NCBI GenBank assembly: GCA_003551665.1
Contig: PUNE01000146.1
Coordinates: forward strand, 1-64,000
Source of the DNA: Halobacteroidaceae bacterium
GTDB lineage: Bacteria; Bacillota; Halanaerobiia; B1SED10-174
Direction of reading: 5' to 3'
Length of the DNA: 64,000 nucleotides
Under the pieces are notes generated by a model, which was given only the letters and a program-made list of their open reading frames with translations, did no database searches and was not told the DNA's origin. The position numbers were made by a program, and so were the translations under genes. Of the stretch, positions 1 to 9,887 are shown piece by piece. Every line of letters begins with the position of its first letter. Position 1 is the stretch's first letter.

Positions 1-188
1 CACAGTCCTCCTTAATATTTGGCTTTACTTGTTTACCCCATCAAAAAGATATTACGCTTCCCTCCCGTTTGAATCCTTTTTTCAATTCTTACCTCCCAGG
101 CAGTTGAACCTTTAGGTATACATAATTGAAGGGATTGAGGTTTTTTTACAGAAAAAAGTAATGATAACTGATAAGGAGGGGTTCCCCG

Positions 189-1565
189 ATGAAAAAATAT
201 GATGCGGTAATAATAGGATCAGGTCAGAGCGGAACACCGCTTGCTTTTAAACTGGCCAGCAAGGGGTGGAAAACAGCCCTGGTTGAAAGGAAAAACCCGG
301 GGGGTAGTTGCGTAAATTATGGTTGCACGCCAACCAAAACAATGCTTGCTTCGGCCCACAATGCCCACCTGGTTAAGAGGGCAGCCGATTTTGGAATTGA
401 AGTTGGAGAGCCTTCAATAAGGTGGGAAAAAATCAGGGAAAGAAAAGAAAGCATCGTCAAAGCCTTCCGGGGAGGAATAGAAAAAGGAATTAAAGAAACC
501 CCTGGCCTGGATTATATTCACGGGCAAGCCTCCTTTTCCGGGAAAAAAGAAGTCAGAGTAGAAACAGAGCAGGGCGAAAAAACCCTGACCGGAAAATACA
601 TAATCATTGATACAGGAACCCAGCCCACCATTCCTCCCATCAAGGGGATAGATGAAACACCGTATCTGACCAATTTAGATATTATGGACCTCCAGACTAT
701 CCCTGATCATTTACTTGTTATTGGAGGTGGATACGTTGGCCTTGAATTCGGCCAGATGTTTTCCAGGTTCGGCAGTAGGGTAACCATCCTGCAGAGGAAT
801 GAACAGCTTCTGCCCCGGGAAGATGAAGATGTTGCCGGGGAGGTAAGAGCAATAATGGAAAAAGAAGGTATTGCTGTTCACCTCAATTCCCAGGTTGAAA
901 AAGTTCAAAAAGAAAATGGAACAATTACTTTAACCTACTCCAATGAAAAGGGAAAAAGTGAGGTAACTGGTTCTCATCTCCTTGTTGCTGCAGGAAGAAC
1001 CCCCTCAACAGAAGAGCTCAACCTCAAGGTCAGCGGGATTAAAACAGACTCCCAAGGATTTATCAAAACTAACCAGTGGCTGGAAACAACCTGCCCCGGT
1101 GTTTATGCCATTGGCGACGTTAAAGGTGGTCCTGCTTTTACCCATATTTCCTATGACGATTTCCGCTTTCTCTACGCCAACCTGGTAGAAAAACAGAACC
1201 TACCGCTGGAAGAAAGGCTTGTTCCCTATACTGTTTTTATTGACCCCCAGCTGGGGCGAGTAGGGCTTACTGAACGAGAAGCCCAAAAAAGTGGCAGGGA
1301 ATTCCTCAAGGCAAAAGTTCCCATGTCTTCTGTCGCCCGGGCCCGGGAAATTGATGAAACAAAGGGGTTAATGAAAGCAATAATCGATAAAAAGACAGAG
1401 AAAATATTGGGTTTCACCATGCTTGGTTCCCAGGGAGGAGAAGTTATGGGAGCAGTCCAGATTGCAATGCTGGGCAACATCCCCTATACTACCCTGCGAG
1501 ATACTCCTTTTGCCCACCCCACCTTCGTGGAATCCCTGAACAACCTTTTTTCCTCCCTGGAATAA
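189..1565 (+). CDS. FAD-dependent pyridine nucleotide-disulfide oxidoreductase (dihydrolipoamide dehydrogenase / mercuric reductase-like)
   Basis: N-terminal GSGQSG FAD motif, redox CVNYGC motif, second GGGYVGLE nucleotide motif, C-terminal dimerisation region HPTFVESLNNLF; SD aaggagg upstream. Confidence 0.9.
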   Translation: MKKYDAVIIGSGQSGTPLAFKLASKGWKTALVERKNPGGSCVNYGCTPTKTMLASAHNAHLVKRAADFGIEVGEPSIRWEKIRERKESIVKAFRGGIEKGIKETPGLDYIHGQASFSGKKEVRVETEQGEKTLTGKYIIIDTGTQPTIPPIKGIDETPYLTNLDIMDLQTIPDHLLVIGGGYVGLEFGQMFSRFGSRVTILQRNEQLLPREDEDVAGEVRAIMEKEGIAVHLNSQVEKVQKENGTITLTYSNEKGKSEVTGSHLLVAAGRTPSTEELNLKVSGIKTDSQGFIKTNQWLETTCPGVYAIGDVKGGPAFTHISYDDFRFLYANLVEKQNLPLEERLVPYTVFIDPQLGRVGLTEREAQKSGREFLKAKVPMSSVARAREIDETKGLMKAIIDKKTEKILGFTMLGSQGGEVMGAVQIAMLGNIPYTTLRDTPFAHPTFVESLNNLFSSLE

Positions 1566-1599
1566 TCAAAACTTTAAATTCGTCAATGTTTTAAAAAAT

Positions 1600-1633
1600 C
1601 ATTAAAAAGAGGGTGCCTGCGCACCCTCTTTTA
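1600..1633. terminator. bidirectional intrinsic terminator between convergent genes
   Basis: AAAAGAGGGTGC-CTGC-GCACCCTCTTTT perfect hairpin flanked by A/T runs. Confidence 0.85.
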
Positions 1634-1635
1634 TC

Positions 1636-2844
1636 TTACCAGTCAAGTAGCCTTTTTTCACCTTCAAGACCTCGGATCCTGTCGACCTCCTGGGTTACCT
1701 CGATAACTCCCCGATATTCTCTCTCCTGGTTGAATAGGGGAAAATACTGGATGAAAATAAATTTTCCCCCCATCTGGATCCAGAATTCCGCCCGATCCTT
1801 GGTTCCGGCCCGGAATTCCTGCAAAATTTTCTCCACTATATCAACACTGTCAGGGGGATGACAGTCCTGTACTTTCCTGCCGATAATACCTGGACTGCGG
1901 GGAAAAACCCTTTCTTCTTTTGCCGAATAAAAACAAACCTCATCGTTTTCATCAACAAAAGTTATATCTACAGGCAGGTTTTTTATCATCATGTCCAGTT
2001 GTTCAGGAGTAAGAAAACCTCTACTCAATTCCACCATTTCTGGAGAAGTTTTTTCTCCCTCTGCTGGTTTCTCGGGCCTCCATTGATTTCCTGGAGTAAT
2101 AAAGGCAAACCCTATTTCTTCTTCTCCTTCCCTGACTCTTGCCCATTCCTTTTCTTCCAGCTTTTCCAGGGCCATGGGGAAAAGAATTTTTTCTTCCTTG
2201 TAAATCATATCCGCCATCTGTTGAAATGTCTCTCTACCAGCTTTTTCAAGCTCCCCATAATCGCTTTTTTCCAGGGCTTTTTTAATTACCCGGAATTTGT
2301 CCCTTATCTCATCGTGGATACCCCACATGACCTGGGATGGACCTTTAACTCCCTTTTGCTCCAGGAAAGGAAATAGCTGGTTTTCTTTACGAAGGTAGTG
2401 TTTTTCCACCTCCCGGAGCAGATCGAATTGCTTTTTTAGCTCCTCTTTTAGTTCTGCCTTCTCTTTTTTCACAGCCAGTTCATCCAGCAATGCTTTCCAC
2501 CTTTTCAGGACCTTTTCAATCTCCCTGTTTTCCTGCATGAAAGTGTGTACAGGATGCCCCGGAACCTCCTCGGGTGCTCTTTCCTGCTCGAGAGAATCTT
2601 TAAAAACCTGGACATGAACATCGCAAAGTTCTTGAATCTCCTCTGGAGGAAGTCCTTCTTCAATTAAAGCCTGCTCCATCTCCGATATTTCCTGGGCATT
2701 GACATTTTTTACAAGCTTTTGGAATTCTTCTCTGGCCTTTTCTACATTCTGCCCCCGATGGAGGTCCATAATGATCTTTTTAAGGATCTCCTGCCTTTGC
2801 TTTTTTTCTCCCGGATTTTCCCTCATTCTTTTTCCTCCTTCCAT
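1636..2844 (-). CDS. DUF438 / hemerythrin-like HHE / PAS domain protein
   Basis: N-terminal DUF438-like helical region, HHE-like segment (HTFMQENREIEKVLKRW...EKHYLRKENQLFPFLEQKG), C-terminal PAS-like segment. Confidence 0.8.
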   Translation of the reverse strand: MEGGKRMRENPGEKKQRQEILKKIIMDLHRGQNVEKAREEFQKLVKNVNAQEISEMEQALIEEGLPPEEIQELCDVHVQVFKDSLEQERAPEEVPGHPVHTFMQENREIEKVLKRWKALLDELAVKKEKAELKEELKKQFDLLREVEKHYLRKENQLFPFLEQKGVKGPSQVMWGIHDEIRDKFRVIKKALEKSDYGELEKAGRETFQQMADMIYKEEKILFPMALEKLEEKEWARVREGEEEIGFAFITPGNQWRPEKPAEGEKTSPEMVELSRGFLTPEQLDMMIKNLPVDITFVDENDEVCFYSAKEERVFPRSPGIIGRKVQDCHPPDSVDIVEKILQEFRAGTKDRAEFWIQMGGKFIFIQYFPLFNQEREYRGVIEVTQEVDRIRGLEGEKRLLDW

Positions 2845-2935
2845 TTTTCTTTGATTTGCCTAAATTATTATCGTTTTACTGGGATTTAAGCCCAAAACAA
2901 TCCCTTAAAAACCAAGAAAAAAACCTTCTTCCTGT

Positions 2936-4045
2936 CTATAGGGGCACCTGTTGGGTAATGCAGTGGATGTTACCGCCTCCCAGGATTATTTCCCGGGAAT
3001 GCACCCCAACAACTTTTCGTTCGGGATATAATTGCCCAAATAAATCAAGAGCTTTCTGGTCATTGGGGTCAGAAAAAGTTGGAACAATTACCGCACCATT
3101 GGCCAGGTAGTAATTCACATAAGAAGCCGGCAGGCGCCTATCAGAATTTTTTTCCATTGATGATCCAAAAAAATCAATGCCCTGCATTTCCTTTTCGGTA
3201 ATATAAAGCGGTCCGGGCTGAGGGATTTTGTGAACTTTTATTCTCCTGTTTCGAGCATCTCTGGATTTTTCCAATCGCTCCAGGGCTCGCCGGGAAATAT
3301 CATATTGAGGGTCATCGGTATCTTCGGTCCAGGTCAAAAGAACCTCTCCTGGCCTGACAAAACAGGCCAGATTATCAACATGCCCGTCGGTTGAATCAGC
3401 ATAAACTCCTTCCTCAAGCCAGATTATCTTCTGGACATTTAAATACTCAGCAAGAATTCTCTCAATATCTTCACGGGAAAAATCAGGGTTCCGGTTGGGA
3501 TTTAAAAGGCACTGTTCTGTCGTCAGACAGGTTCCTTCCCCGTCAACATGAATGGAACCGCCTTCCAGAATTATTGGTGCCTGGTAACAATCAGTCCCCT
3601 CTATTTCAGCAATCTTCCCGGCAATAAGTTCATCCTGGTCCCAGGGGAAATAGGCTCCGTCGTTAAGGCCCCCGTAAGAATTAAACCTCCAGTCAATTGC
3701 CCTGATTTCCTCTCCTCTTTTAACGAAGGTAGGCCCAGTATCCCTGACCCAGGAATCATTGCTGGAAATTTCTACTACCCTGATTCGGGAATCAAGGAGC
3801 GCCCGCGCATTTTTATATTGGCCCCGGGAAACCCCGACTGTGACCGGTTCAAATCTATTAATGGTTTCCGCAACCCGGGCAAAGGCTTTCTGGGCTGGTT
3901 TGGCACCCAGCCTCCAGTTATCCGGTCTTTCCGGCCAGAGAATCCAACAGCCCCGGTGGGGCTCAAATTCTCCGGGCATCCCAAAACCCTCTTCAGAAGG
4001 TTTTGATTGAAGATATTCTACCAAAAGGCTCCCTCCTTCTTTCAA
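2936..4045 (-). CDS. aguA: agmatine deiminase
   Basis: MPGEFEPHRGCWILWPERPDNWR, NDSWVRDTGPTFV, C-terminal LGGGNIHCITQQ typical of peptidyl-arginine/agmatine deiminases. Confidence 0.92.
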   Translation of the reverse strand: MKEGGSLLVEYLQSKPSEEGFGMPGEFEPHRGCWILWPERPDNWRLGAKPAQKAFARVAETINRFEPVTVGVSRGQYKNARALLDSRIRVVEISSNDSWVRDTGPTFVKRGEEIRAIDWRFNSYGGLNDGAYFPWDQDELIAGKIAEIEGTDCYQAPIILEGGSIHVDGEGTCLTTEQCLLNPNRNPDFSREDIERILAEYLNVQKIIWLEEGVYADSTDGHVDNLACFVRPGEVLLTWTEDTDDPQYDISRRALERLEKSRDARNRRIKVHKIPQPGPLYITEKEMQGIDFFGSSMEKNSDRRLPASYVNYYLANGAVIVPTFSDPNDQKALDLFGQLYPERKVVGVHSREIILGGGNIHCITQQVPL

Positions 4046-4110
4046 TTACTGATTTGATTTCTCCATTTTCTGGTTAAATCCTCTGCAAAAAATTGCTGTA
4101 GATAAAAGGA

Positions 4111-4132
4111 AAAACCGGGATATAATCCCGGC
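4111..4132 (-). terminator. intrinsic terminator downstream of radical SAM gene
   Basis: CCGGGAT/ATCCCGG hairpin followed by T-rich tract on minus strand. Confidence 0.7.
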
Positions 4133-5479
4133 TTATGTTTCAGCTAATCGCTGGGCTTTTTCTTTTTCTGCTGTTTCCCGCCAGCGAGCCGAAATTTTAT
4201 CCAGATGGTTGGCAATTTCGCCCTTAATCACATGTTCAGCATCCTCATGAGTCGGCTTGGCCCCACTTTCAGCGACAACTTCCCTTAAAATATGAGGGTG
4301 GTCAATAATGGGGCATGGCATCAGGTGGTTTTCACTGTAGGGATGCCTTTTCTGCATGGCCTTAAAGAGTGGATTCTGCAGAACTTCTTCCAGACTCTTG
4401 TCTCTAATATTATCAGTTGCAAAGTGGGCAAATGCGCAGGGTTCCACGTCCCCTGCAGCATTGATATGGAAAAATAGCCTGCCTCCGGCTATGCAGCCCT
4501 GGGTAGCCTCGCCATCATTCCAGAAATCTGCAATAAGTACGGGTTTTTCACTTCTCAACCTTCCCACCTTGTATATTAGATCTCTTCGCTGTTCTGCCGA
4601 AAGCATCAGATTTGTATCTGCATCCCTGCCAACGGGAATATAGTGGAAGCTCCACATGTAGACTGCTCCTTCATCTACAAGCCAGTCAATATAATCATCG
4701 CTAAATAAAATGTCCACATTCTCACTGGTTGCAGTAACAGAAGCACCAAAGTAAATACCGTTTTCCCGCATCAGGGACATTGCCTTTCTGATTTTTTGGA
4801 AGGTCCCCTTGCCCCTCCTGGCATCGGTTTCTTTTTCCCAACCTTCAAGGCTGAAGGCTGGAGAAATATTAGCCATTTCACCCATGCGGCGGGCTTTTTC
4901 CTCATCAATCAGGGTTCCATTGGTGTAGGCCATAAAGGCCATGTCCTGATGTTCAGAAATGATATCAAGCAGGTGGGGGTAGGCAAAAGGTTCTCCCCCG
5001 GAAAGCACTACCCAGTAAATCCCAAGTTCTTTGGCCTCTCGTAATATCCTATCAAATAATTCCGGTTCAAGGCTGTCAGCCTTGCTGTAATCCCCGGCCC
5101 AGCAGCCAGGGCAACTTAAATTACAGGCCGCAGTCGGATCAACAAGAATTAGAGACGGAACGGCTACACCAAGTTCTTTCCCCTTTTCCACCCTTATTCT
5201 CTGTCCTTCAAGCATTCCGTTGCCCACCCAGTTAATCATAAACTTGGAAATCATGCGGGGATTTTTAGAAAGACGACGGGCCTGTTCCTTTACCAGGTCA
5301 TTATCCTTGAAATGTTCTCGCAAAAGGCGGATTTTTCTCTTTTGTTCCTGGTCGAAAGCAAGCCTTTCTGCAAAATCAATAAGGACAAAAAGGTTCTTTT
5401 CCGGATCTTTGGCCAGGTAATTCACTGCTTTATCCAGGGCCAGTTCCCGGGCAGCTTTTTTTACGGCTTGGTAAGCCAT
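4133..5479 (-). CDS. radical SAM protein with SPASM-like C-terminal region
   Basis: CNLSCPGCW radical SAM motif, GGEPF, C-terminal Cys-rich GDVEPCAFAHF. Confidence 0.88.
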   Translation of the reverse strand: MAYQAVKKAARELALDKAVNYLAKDPEKNLFVLIDFAERLAFDQEQKRKIRLLREHFKDNDLVKEQARRLSKNPRMISKFMINWVGNGMLEGQRIRVEKGKELGVAVPSLILVDPTAACNLSCPGCWAGDYSKADSLEPELFDRILREAKELGIYWVVLSGGEPFAYPHLLDIISEHQDMAFMAYTNGTLIDEEKARRMGEMANISPAFSLEGWEKETDARRGKGTFQKIRKAMSLMRENGIYFGASVTATSENVDILFSDDYIDWLVDEGAVYMWSFHYIPVGRDADTNLMLSAEQRRDLIYKVGRLRSEKPVLIADFWNDGEATQGCIAGGRLFFHINAAGDVEPCAFAHFATDNIRDKSLEEVLQNPLFKAMQKRHPYSENHLMPCPIIDHPHILREVVAESGAKPTHEDAEHVIKGEIANHLDKISARWRETAEKEKAQRLAET

Positions 5480-5639
5480 GTGGTTCCCTCCTTCAATTTT
5501 TAACCCCAGTCAAAAATTTCCCAGGAAAGCACACCTTACGAACCATTATTATTAAAGATTTCAAATTATTGCTATTTCGATTTTACTAAAATTTACTTCG
5601 GTCGTCAAATTCCCCCCTTTTTTTCGGTTTGAAGGCTGC

Positions 5640-5975
5640 TTAGTTCCTCTGGCTGGTAATCTGTGATGTGGAGTTCTCTTCGGCTATATCGGAAACCGGT
5701 TGGAAAATTTCTTCTTTCAAAAGCCTCTCCAATGCTGCAAACCCTTCTCTATCAAGTGAATAATAACCCCAGCGGCCCTCCCTTCTTACTTTTACCAGTC
5801 CTACCTGCCTTAAAACTCTCAGGTGATGAGAAATTGCGGCCTGGGATAATTCAAATTCTTCGATTATTTCACAGACACACTTTTCTCCTTCTGTCAAAAA
5901 CTTGATTATTTTTAAGCGCCCCTTTTCCCCCAGCGCACTGAATAAATCTGCTAAATTTTCCATGATAACCTCCAA
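5640..5975 (-). CDS. ArsR/SmtB family transcriptional regulator
   Basis: Winged helix: LFSALGEKGRLKIIKFL...CVCEIIEEFELSQAAISHHLRVLRQVGLV. Confidence 0.9.
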   Translation of the reverse strand: MEVIMENLADLFSALGEKGRLKIIKFLTEGEKCVCEIIEEFELSQAAISHHLRVLRQVGLVKVRREGRWGYYSLDREGFAALERLLKEEIFQPVSDIAEENSTSQITSQRN

Positions 5976-6087
5976 ACATTATATTGCAATATGACGATAT
6001 ATTATTTTATCATCCCTACCTGGCTTCTGTCAATTATATCCCGTGTTCAGGGAGATTAGCCCCGGCACTCTTGGGTATCTATAAACA

Positions 6088-6112
6088 GGCCCCGGCATAA
6101 CCGGGGCCTTTA
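6088..6112 (-). terminator. intrinsic terminator downstream of Lrp-like gene
   Basis: GGCCCCGG-cataa-CCGGGGCC hairpin. Confidence 0.7.
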
Positions 6113-6115
6113 ACC

Positions 6116-6625
6116 TCAAATATTGATTGTTAGATCTGACTTAAAACACCTCAAAAGCAACTGGCATTCAACATCTTCAATTCCCTCGATTAAATAAACC
6201 TGTTCCTGGAGAAATTCATTTAATTTCTCAGTGCTTTCAAGAAAAGCATGGGCCTGAACTGCTGCAGAACCGGTTTTCTGGTAAATGGCTTTAATTTCAT
6301 CTTTTGCATCCAGTTCAGAGATTACATTCTGGATTTTATCAGGCTCAACTTCAATCTCCAGAAAAGCCGGAACAGGATAACCAACCTTGGAAGCGTCAAC
6401 TACGGTGGTAAACTGGGTAATAATCCCCTCTTTAATCATGTTATTAATCCTCTCCCGTACGGCAACCCGGGAAAGATGGATTTTTCTTGCAAGTTCGGCA
6501 TACGAAATTCGGCTATCTTCAGTCAGGTATTCAAGGATTTTCCGGTTAACCTCATCCAATCCGCGAAAACGCAATGCTAATCCCCCCTCTAAACAATTGT
6601 TGGACAGAATCCCATTACTCCACAT
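6116..6625 (-). CDS. Lrp/AsnC family transcriptional regulator
   Basis: LDEVNRKILEYLTEDSRISYAELARKIHLSRVAVRERINNM HTH plus RAM-like C-terminus. Confidence 0.9.
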   Translation of the reverse strand: MWSNGILSNNCLEGGLALRFRGLDEVNRKILEYLTEDSRISYAELARKIHLSRVAVRERINNMIKEGIITQFTTVVDASKVGYPVPAFLEIEVEPDKIQNVISELDAKDEIKAIYQKTGSAAVQAHAFLESTEKLNEFLQEQVYLIEGIEDVECQLLLRCFKSDLTINI

Positions 6626-6627
6626 TG

Positions 6628-8520
6628 CTAAAGCTCATCGACAAACTCCCCCAAATCCAGTTCATAAAGCCTTTCAGGAAGAGGCCTCCCGGTTTCCGGA
6701 TCCCAACCCATCATCCCGTACCGCATTTCCCGAGCCTTTTCAAACTGCTCCTTGTTGATTCCTCCTTTTCCCCGCAGGGCACCTTCTTCAAAATCCTTAA
6801 AAAATCTTGCTGGCAGGCGGTCATCTTTAACCGAAAGCCCTTCCCGCATATTGAAAATTCGAGCCAGGTGGATTGTTCTTTCCCCCGCCTTTAAAAGTTC
6901 CCACAGGGAGACGGGCCAGCCGGTAATTGCCCTGACCAGGTCCACCATCATTTCCAGTGGTATGGGGCCTCTGGGCACAAAGCCAAAGGTACAAAAACCC
7001 AGCATATCAATGAGCCGCCAGTACAGGTCCATGTAGTAAAATAACCTTACCTTCTCCGGCCCAAGGCTCAGAGGATCAACTGCCTGGAATATTCCCAGGC
7101 CAGAGGCTTCTTTAATTCCAGGTCCATCTGCTGAGGCAAAAACAGTATCGTGAGGACCTACAAGGTGATCTGCTCCGTAATCGGCAAGTGCGTAACCCAG
7201 CCCAACCCCGGTTTTTGCCCTGGGGTCATGCAAGGGAACTTCCTGCCCCTTTACTTCCATCAAAAATTCCTCTTCTTCGAGGCCCATTTCCCGGGCAAGA
7301 CGTTTACTTCCCATTGCCATTTTTTCCCCTATACCCTGCCTGTTGACTATTTTTTTAATGAGTGGAATTAAAACATCGCCATTCCCAAACCTAACATCAA
7401 GTCCATCACATTCTTCCGGGGTAACGAGACCTCTTTCCACTGCTTCCATAAGCCAGCCAACTGTCATTCCCAGGGATATCGTATCCAGTGCATAGCGGTT
7501 GCACAATTCATTGGCCTTGGCCAACAAATAGGGATCCGCAATTTCCAGGATAGACCCCAGGGCCCCGACAGTTTCAAATTCAGGACCACCAAAACGTGGA
7601 TCTACCTGGTATTTGTCAGTATTGACTTCTGCCCGCCTTTTACAGCGAATGGGACAGGCAAAACAACCCTTGGATTCAATGTAAATGGTTTCATGCAGGT
7701 TTTCTGCAGAAATCTTTTCTCCGCCCCAGAAAATACTCCGGGTCCAATTGCGGGTTGGCAGAACCCCCATTTCCTGGAAAGCTCGAACAAGAGGAAGGGT
7801 CCCGTGCCGACGTAACAGTTCCCCAGCAGGTTTTTTTAGCCCTTCTGTAGCAGTCCAGGCATTTATCTCTTTTACTCTTTCGGGTTTGCTTACCGGAACT
7901 TCCTTCGTCCCCCGGACCACTAAGGCCTTTAAGTGTTTGGAACCCATTACTGCTCCCAGACCATTGCGGCCATTAAAGTGGGCCAGTTCATTAACAATAT
8001 TGGCATATAGAACCCCGTTTTCTCCAGCAGGCCCGATTTGTAAGACCCTTGCCCGGTTATCATCAAGCTCGTTTCGAATTAAAGCCTGAGTTTCTCCCGT
8101 TTCCTTTCCCCAGAGGTGGCTTGCCTTTTTAATTTCCACGGATCCATCCTTAATCCAGACATAAACGGGTTCAGGGGCTTTACCCAGGACAAAAACCGCC
8201 GAAAAACCAGCTTTATTAAGTTCGGGAGCCCAGTAACCTCCAGCCTCGCTTTCCCCGAAAGCTCCGGTTAGTGGAGACTTGGCACAGACTATAACCCTGG
8301 GCATTGCAGGACCCCTTGCTCCGGAAATAACACTCGTTGCAACCACAAGAATATTTTCCGGGGAAAGAGGATCGGTTTTGGGTTTCTGGTTTTTCAACAA
8401 ATAGGGTAGGGCCCAGCCCCTCCCCCCCAGGAATTTCCGGCAGAAAACCCCATCGGGTTCTTCTTCCCAGGTTTTGGATCTGGAAAGGTCAATGAATAAA
8501 AACCGGTTCTTCTTTGCCAT
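6628..8520 (-). CDS. aor: aldehyde ferredoxin oxidoreductase (tungsten/molybdenum) family
   Basis: LGGRGWALPYLL, GENGVLYANIVNELAHFNGRNGLGAVMGSKHLKALVVRG, CFACPIRCKR cluster motif. Confidence 0.93.
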   Translation of the reverse strand: MAKKNRFLFIDLSRSKTWEEEPDGVFCRKFLGGRGWALPYLLKNQKPKTDPLSPENILVVATSVISGARGPAMPRVIVCAKSPLTGAFGESEAGGYWAPELNKAGFSAVFVLGKAPEPVYVWIKDGSVEIKKASHLWGKETGETQALIRNELDDNRARVLQIGPAGENGVLYANIVNELAHFNGRNGLGAVMGSKHLKALVVRGTKEVPVSKPERVKEINAWTATEGLKKPAGELLRRHGTLPLVRAFQEMGVLPTRNWTRSIFWGGEKISAENLHETIYIESKGCFACPIRCKRRAEVNTDKYQVDPRFGGPEFETVGALGSILEIADPYLLAKANELCNRYALDTISLGMTVGWLMEAVERGLVTPEECDGLDVRFGNGDVLIPLIKKIVNRQGIGEKMAMGSKRLAREMGLEEEEFLMEVKGQEVPLHDPRAKTGVGLGYALADYGADHLVGPHDTVFASADGPGIKEASGLGIFQAVDPLSLGPEKVRLFYYMDLYWRLIDMLGFCTFGFVPRGPIPLEMMVDLVRAITGWPVSLWELLKAGERTIHLARIFNMREGLSVKDDRLPARFFKDFEEGALRGKGGINKEQFEKAREMRYGMMGWDPETGRPLPERLYELDLGEFVDEL

Positions 8521-8526
8521 CCTCCT

Positions 8527-8763
8527 CTAGCCTCCAACTGATAATGGTAAGATCGTTATTTCATCCCCATCCTGCAGAGTAATTTTCCTTTCGGCTGGTC
8601 TTCCATTGAGTAAGATTGTATAATAACCAGGTCCACCCGCAAGGGGAAGTGTTTCCAGAAAATCTCCTAAACCGGTTCCGGAAGGCATTTCCATTTCAGG
8701 CGGCATTCTCTCCTCAGTTCCCCGCCAATCACGAATTTTAATCCTGACCGAATGACCCGACAT
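8527..8763 (-). CDS. MoaD/ThiS-family small sulfur carrier-like protein
   Basis: Short ubiquitin-like protein ending in ...LQDGDEITILPLSVGG with terminal GG. Confidence 0.85.
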   Translation of the reverse strand: MSGHSVRIKIRDWRGTEERMPPEMEMPSGTGLGDFLETLPLAGGPGYYTILLNGRPAERKITLQDGDEITILPLSVGG

Positions 8764-8924
8764 AATTTTAATCTCCTCAGTCTCAATTGATTTTTCCAGT
8801 ACCTCTCTTTTTCAAAAAATTCTTTTTCCCCCCCTAAAATCCTGCAAAAAATTTAATAATCTCGAAATTTTCCGTCAAAAAGAACGATAAATAGGAGCTT
8901 CTTTTCCCTACTGTTTGTTCTGTT

Positions 8925-9887
8925 TTAACCAGAAATTTCAAGCACAACTTTTTTTACGCCTTTTCGCGAGGCATATTTAACACCTTCCCTGCCCCGAGAA
9001 AGGGGAAATTTCTTTTCCACCATTTTTTCGAGCGGGAGAGATTTCCCCTTTAATAAACGCAATGCCGGCGGGAACGGTCCGCAACGGGAACCCACAACGG
9101 TTATTTCTCCTGTCACCAGTGAGGCCATATCCAGGCTTATTTTTCCTTTAACCGTACTTTTCAATACAATGGTTCCCCTGGGGCTTACCAGTTCCTGAGC
9201 AAGCTGCAGTCCATTGGTTTTTCCGGTACATTCAATAACGAAATCAACTTTATCCCCAAAATCTTCGGCAATGAAGCCCTTAATTCCTAGGGAAGCAACA
9301 ACTTCCATTTTATCCCGGTGATGCCCCAGGATCACAGGTTGCAATCCGGACTCAACCAGGACCATGGCCAGGAGCAACCCCAGTCTCCCATCCCCCAAAA
9401 CCGCTACACTGCAGGAAGGAGGGATATGGACCTGTTCCAAAACCTGAAATCCGGCAGCCAGGGGTTCGGTAAAAACCGCTTCTTCGTTAGTGATCACCTC
9501 GGGAACGGGGAAAACATTTTCCCGAGGCAGTGCCAGGAATTCCGCAAAAGCCCCCGGCCTCTGGCGAATCCCTAAAACCCTTCTTTCCTGGCAGTGGTTT
9601 TTAATTCCCTTCCGGCAATAATAACAATCACCACAACCAATATTTATTTCCCCAACAACTCGTTTCCCCTCCAGTTCTCCAAGGGGGTCTTTTTCCACAG
9701 TCCCCACAAATTCATGTCCCAAAATTCCCGAAAAAGGAATGTATCCTCTGGTCATTTCCAGGTCGGTACTGCATATCCCCGCAAGATTTACCCTGATCAA
9801 AACCTCTCCTGGCTGCAGGTCCGGCATCTCTACTTCTTTCAATAATATTTCCCCATTTTCCAGGACCAGTGCCCTAATTACTATCAC
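8925..9887 (-). CDS. zinc-dependent alcohol dehydrogenase family protein (GTG start)
   Basis: GHEFVGTVE, CGDCYYCRKGIKNHC structural Zn site, VAVLGDGRLGLL Rossmann motif. Confidence 0.88.
   Translation of the reverse strand: MIVIRALVLENGEILLKEVEMPDLQPGEVLIRVNLAGICSTDLEMTRGYIPFSGILGHEFVGTVEKDPLGELEGKRVVGEINIGCGDCYYCRKGIKNHCQERRVLGIRQRPGAFAEFLALPRENVFPVPEVITNEEAVFTEPLAAGFQVLEQVHIPPSCSVAVLGDGRLGLLLAMVLVESGLQPVILGHHRDKMEVVASLGIKGFIAEDFGDKVDFVIECTGKTNGLQLAQELVSPRGTIVLKSTVKGKISLDMASLVTGEITVVGSRCGPFPPALRLLKGKSLPLEKMVEKKFPLSRGREGVKYASRKGVKKVVLEISG

Noticed and set aside
1858-2376. 172-aa plus-strand ORF rich in F/S/L
   Set aside because: Antisense to the DUF438/hemerythrin-like gene; composition typical of a shadow ORF
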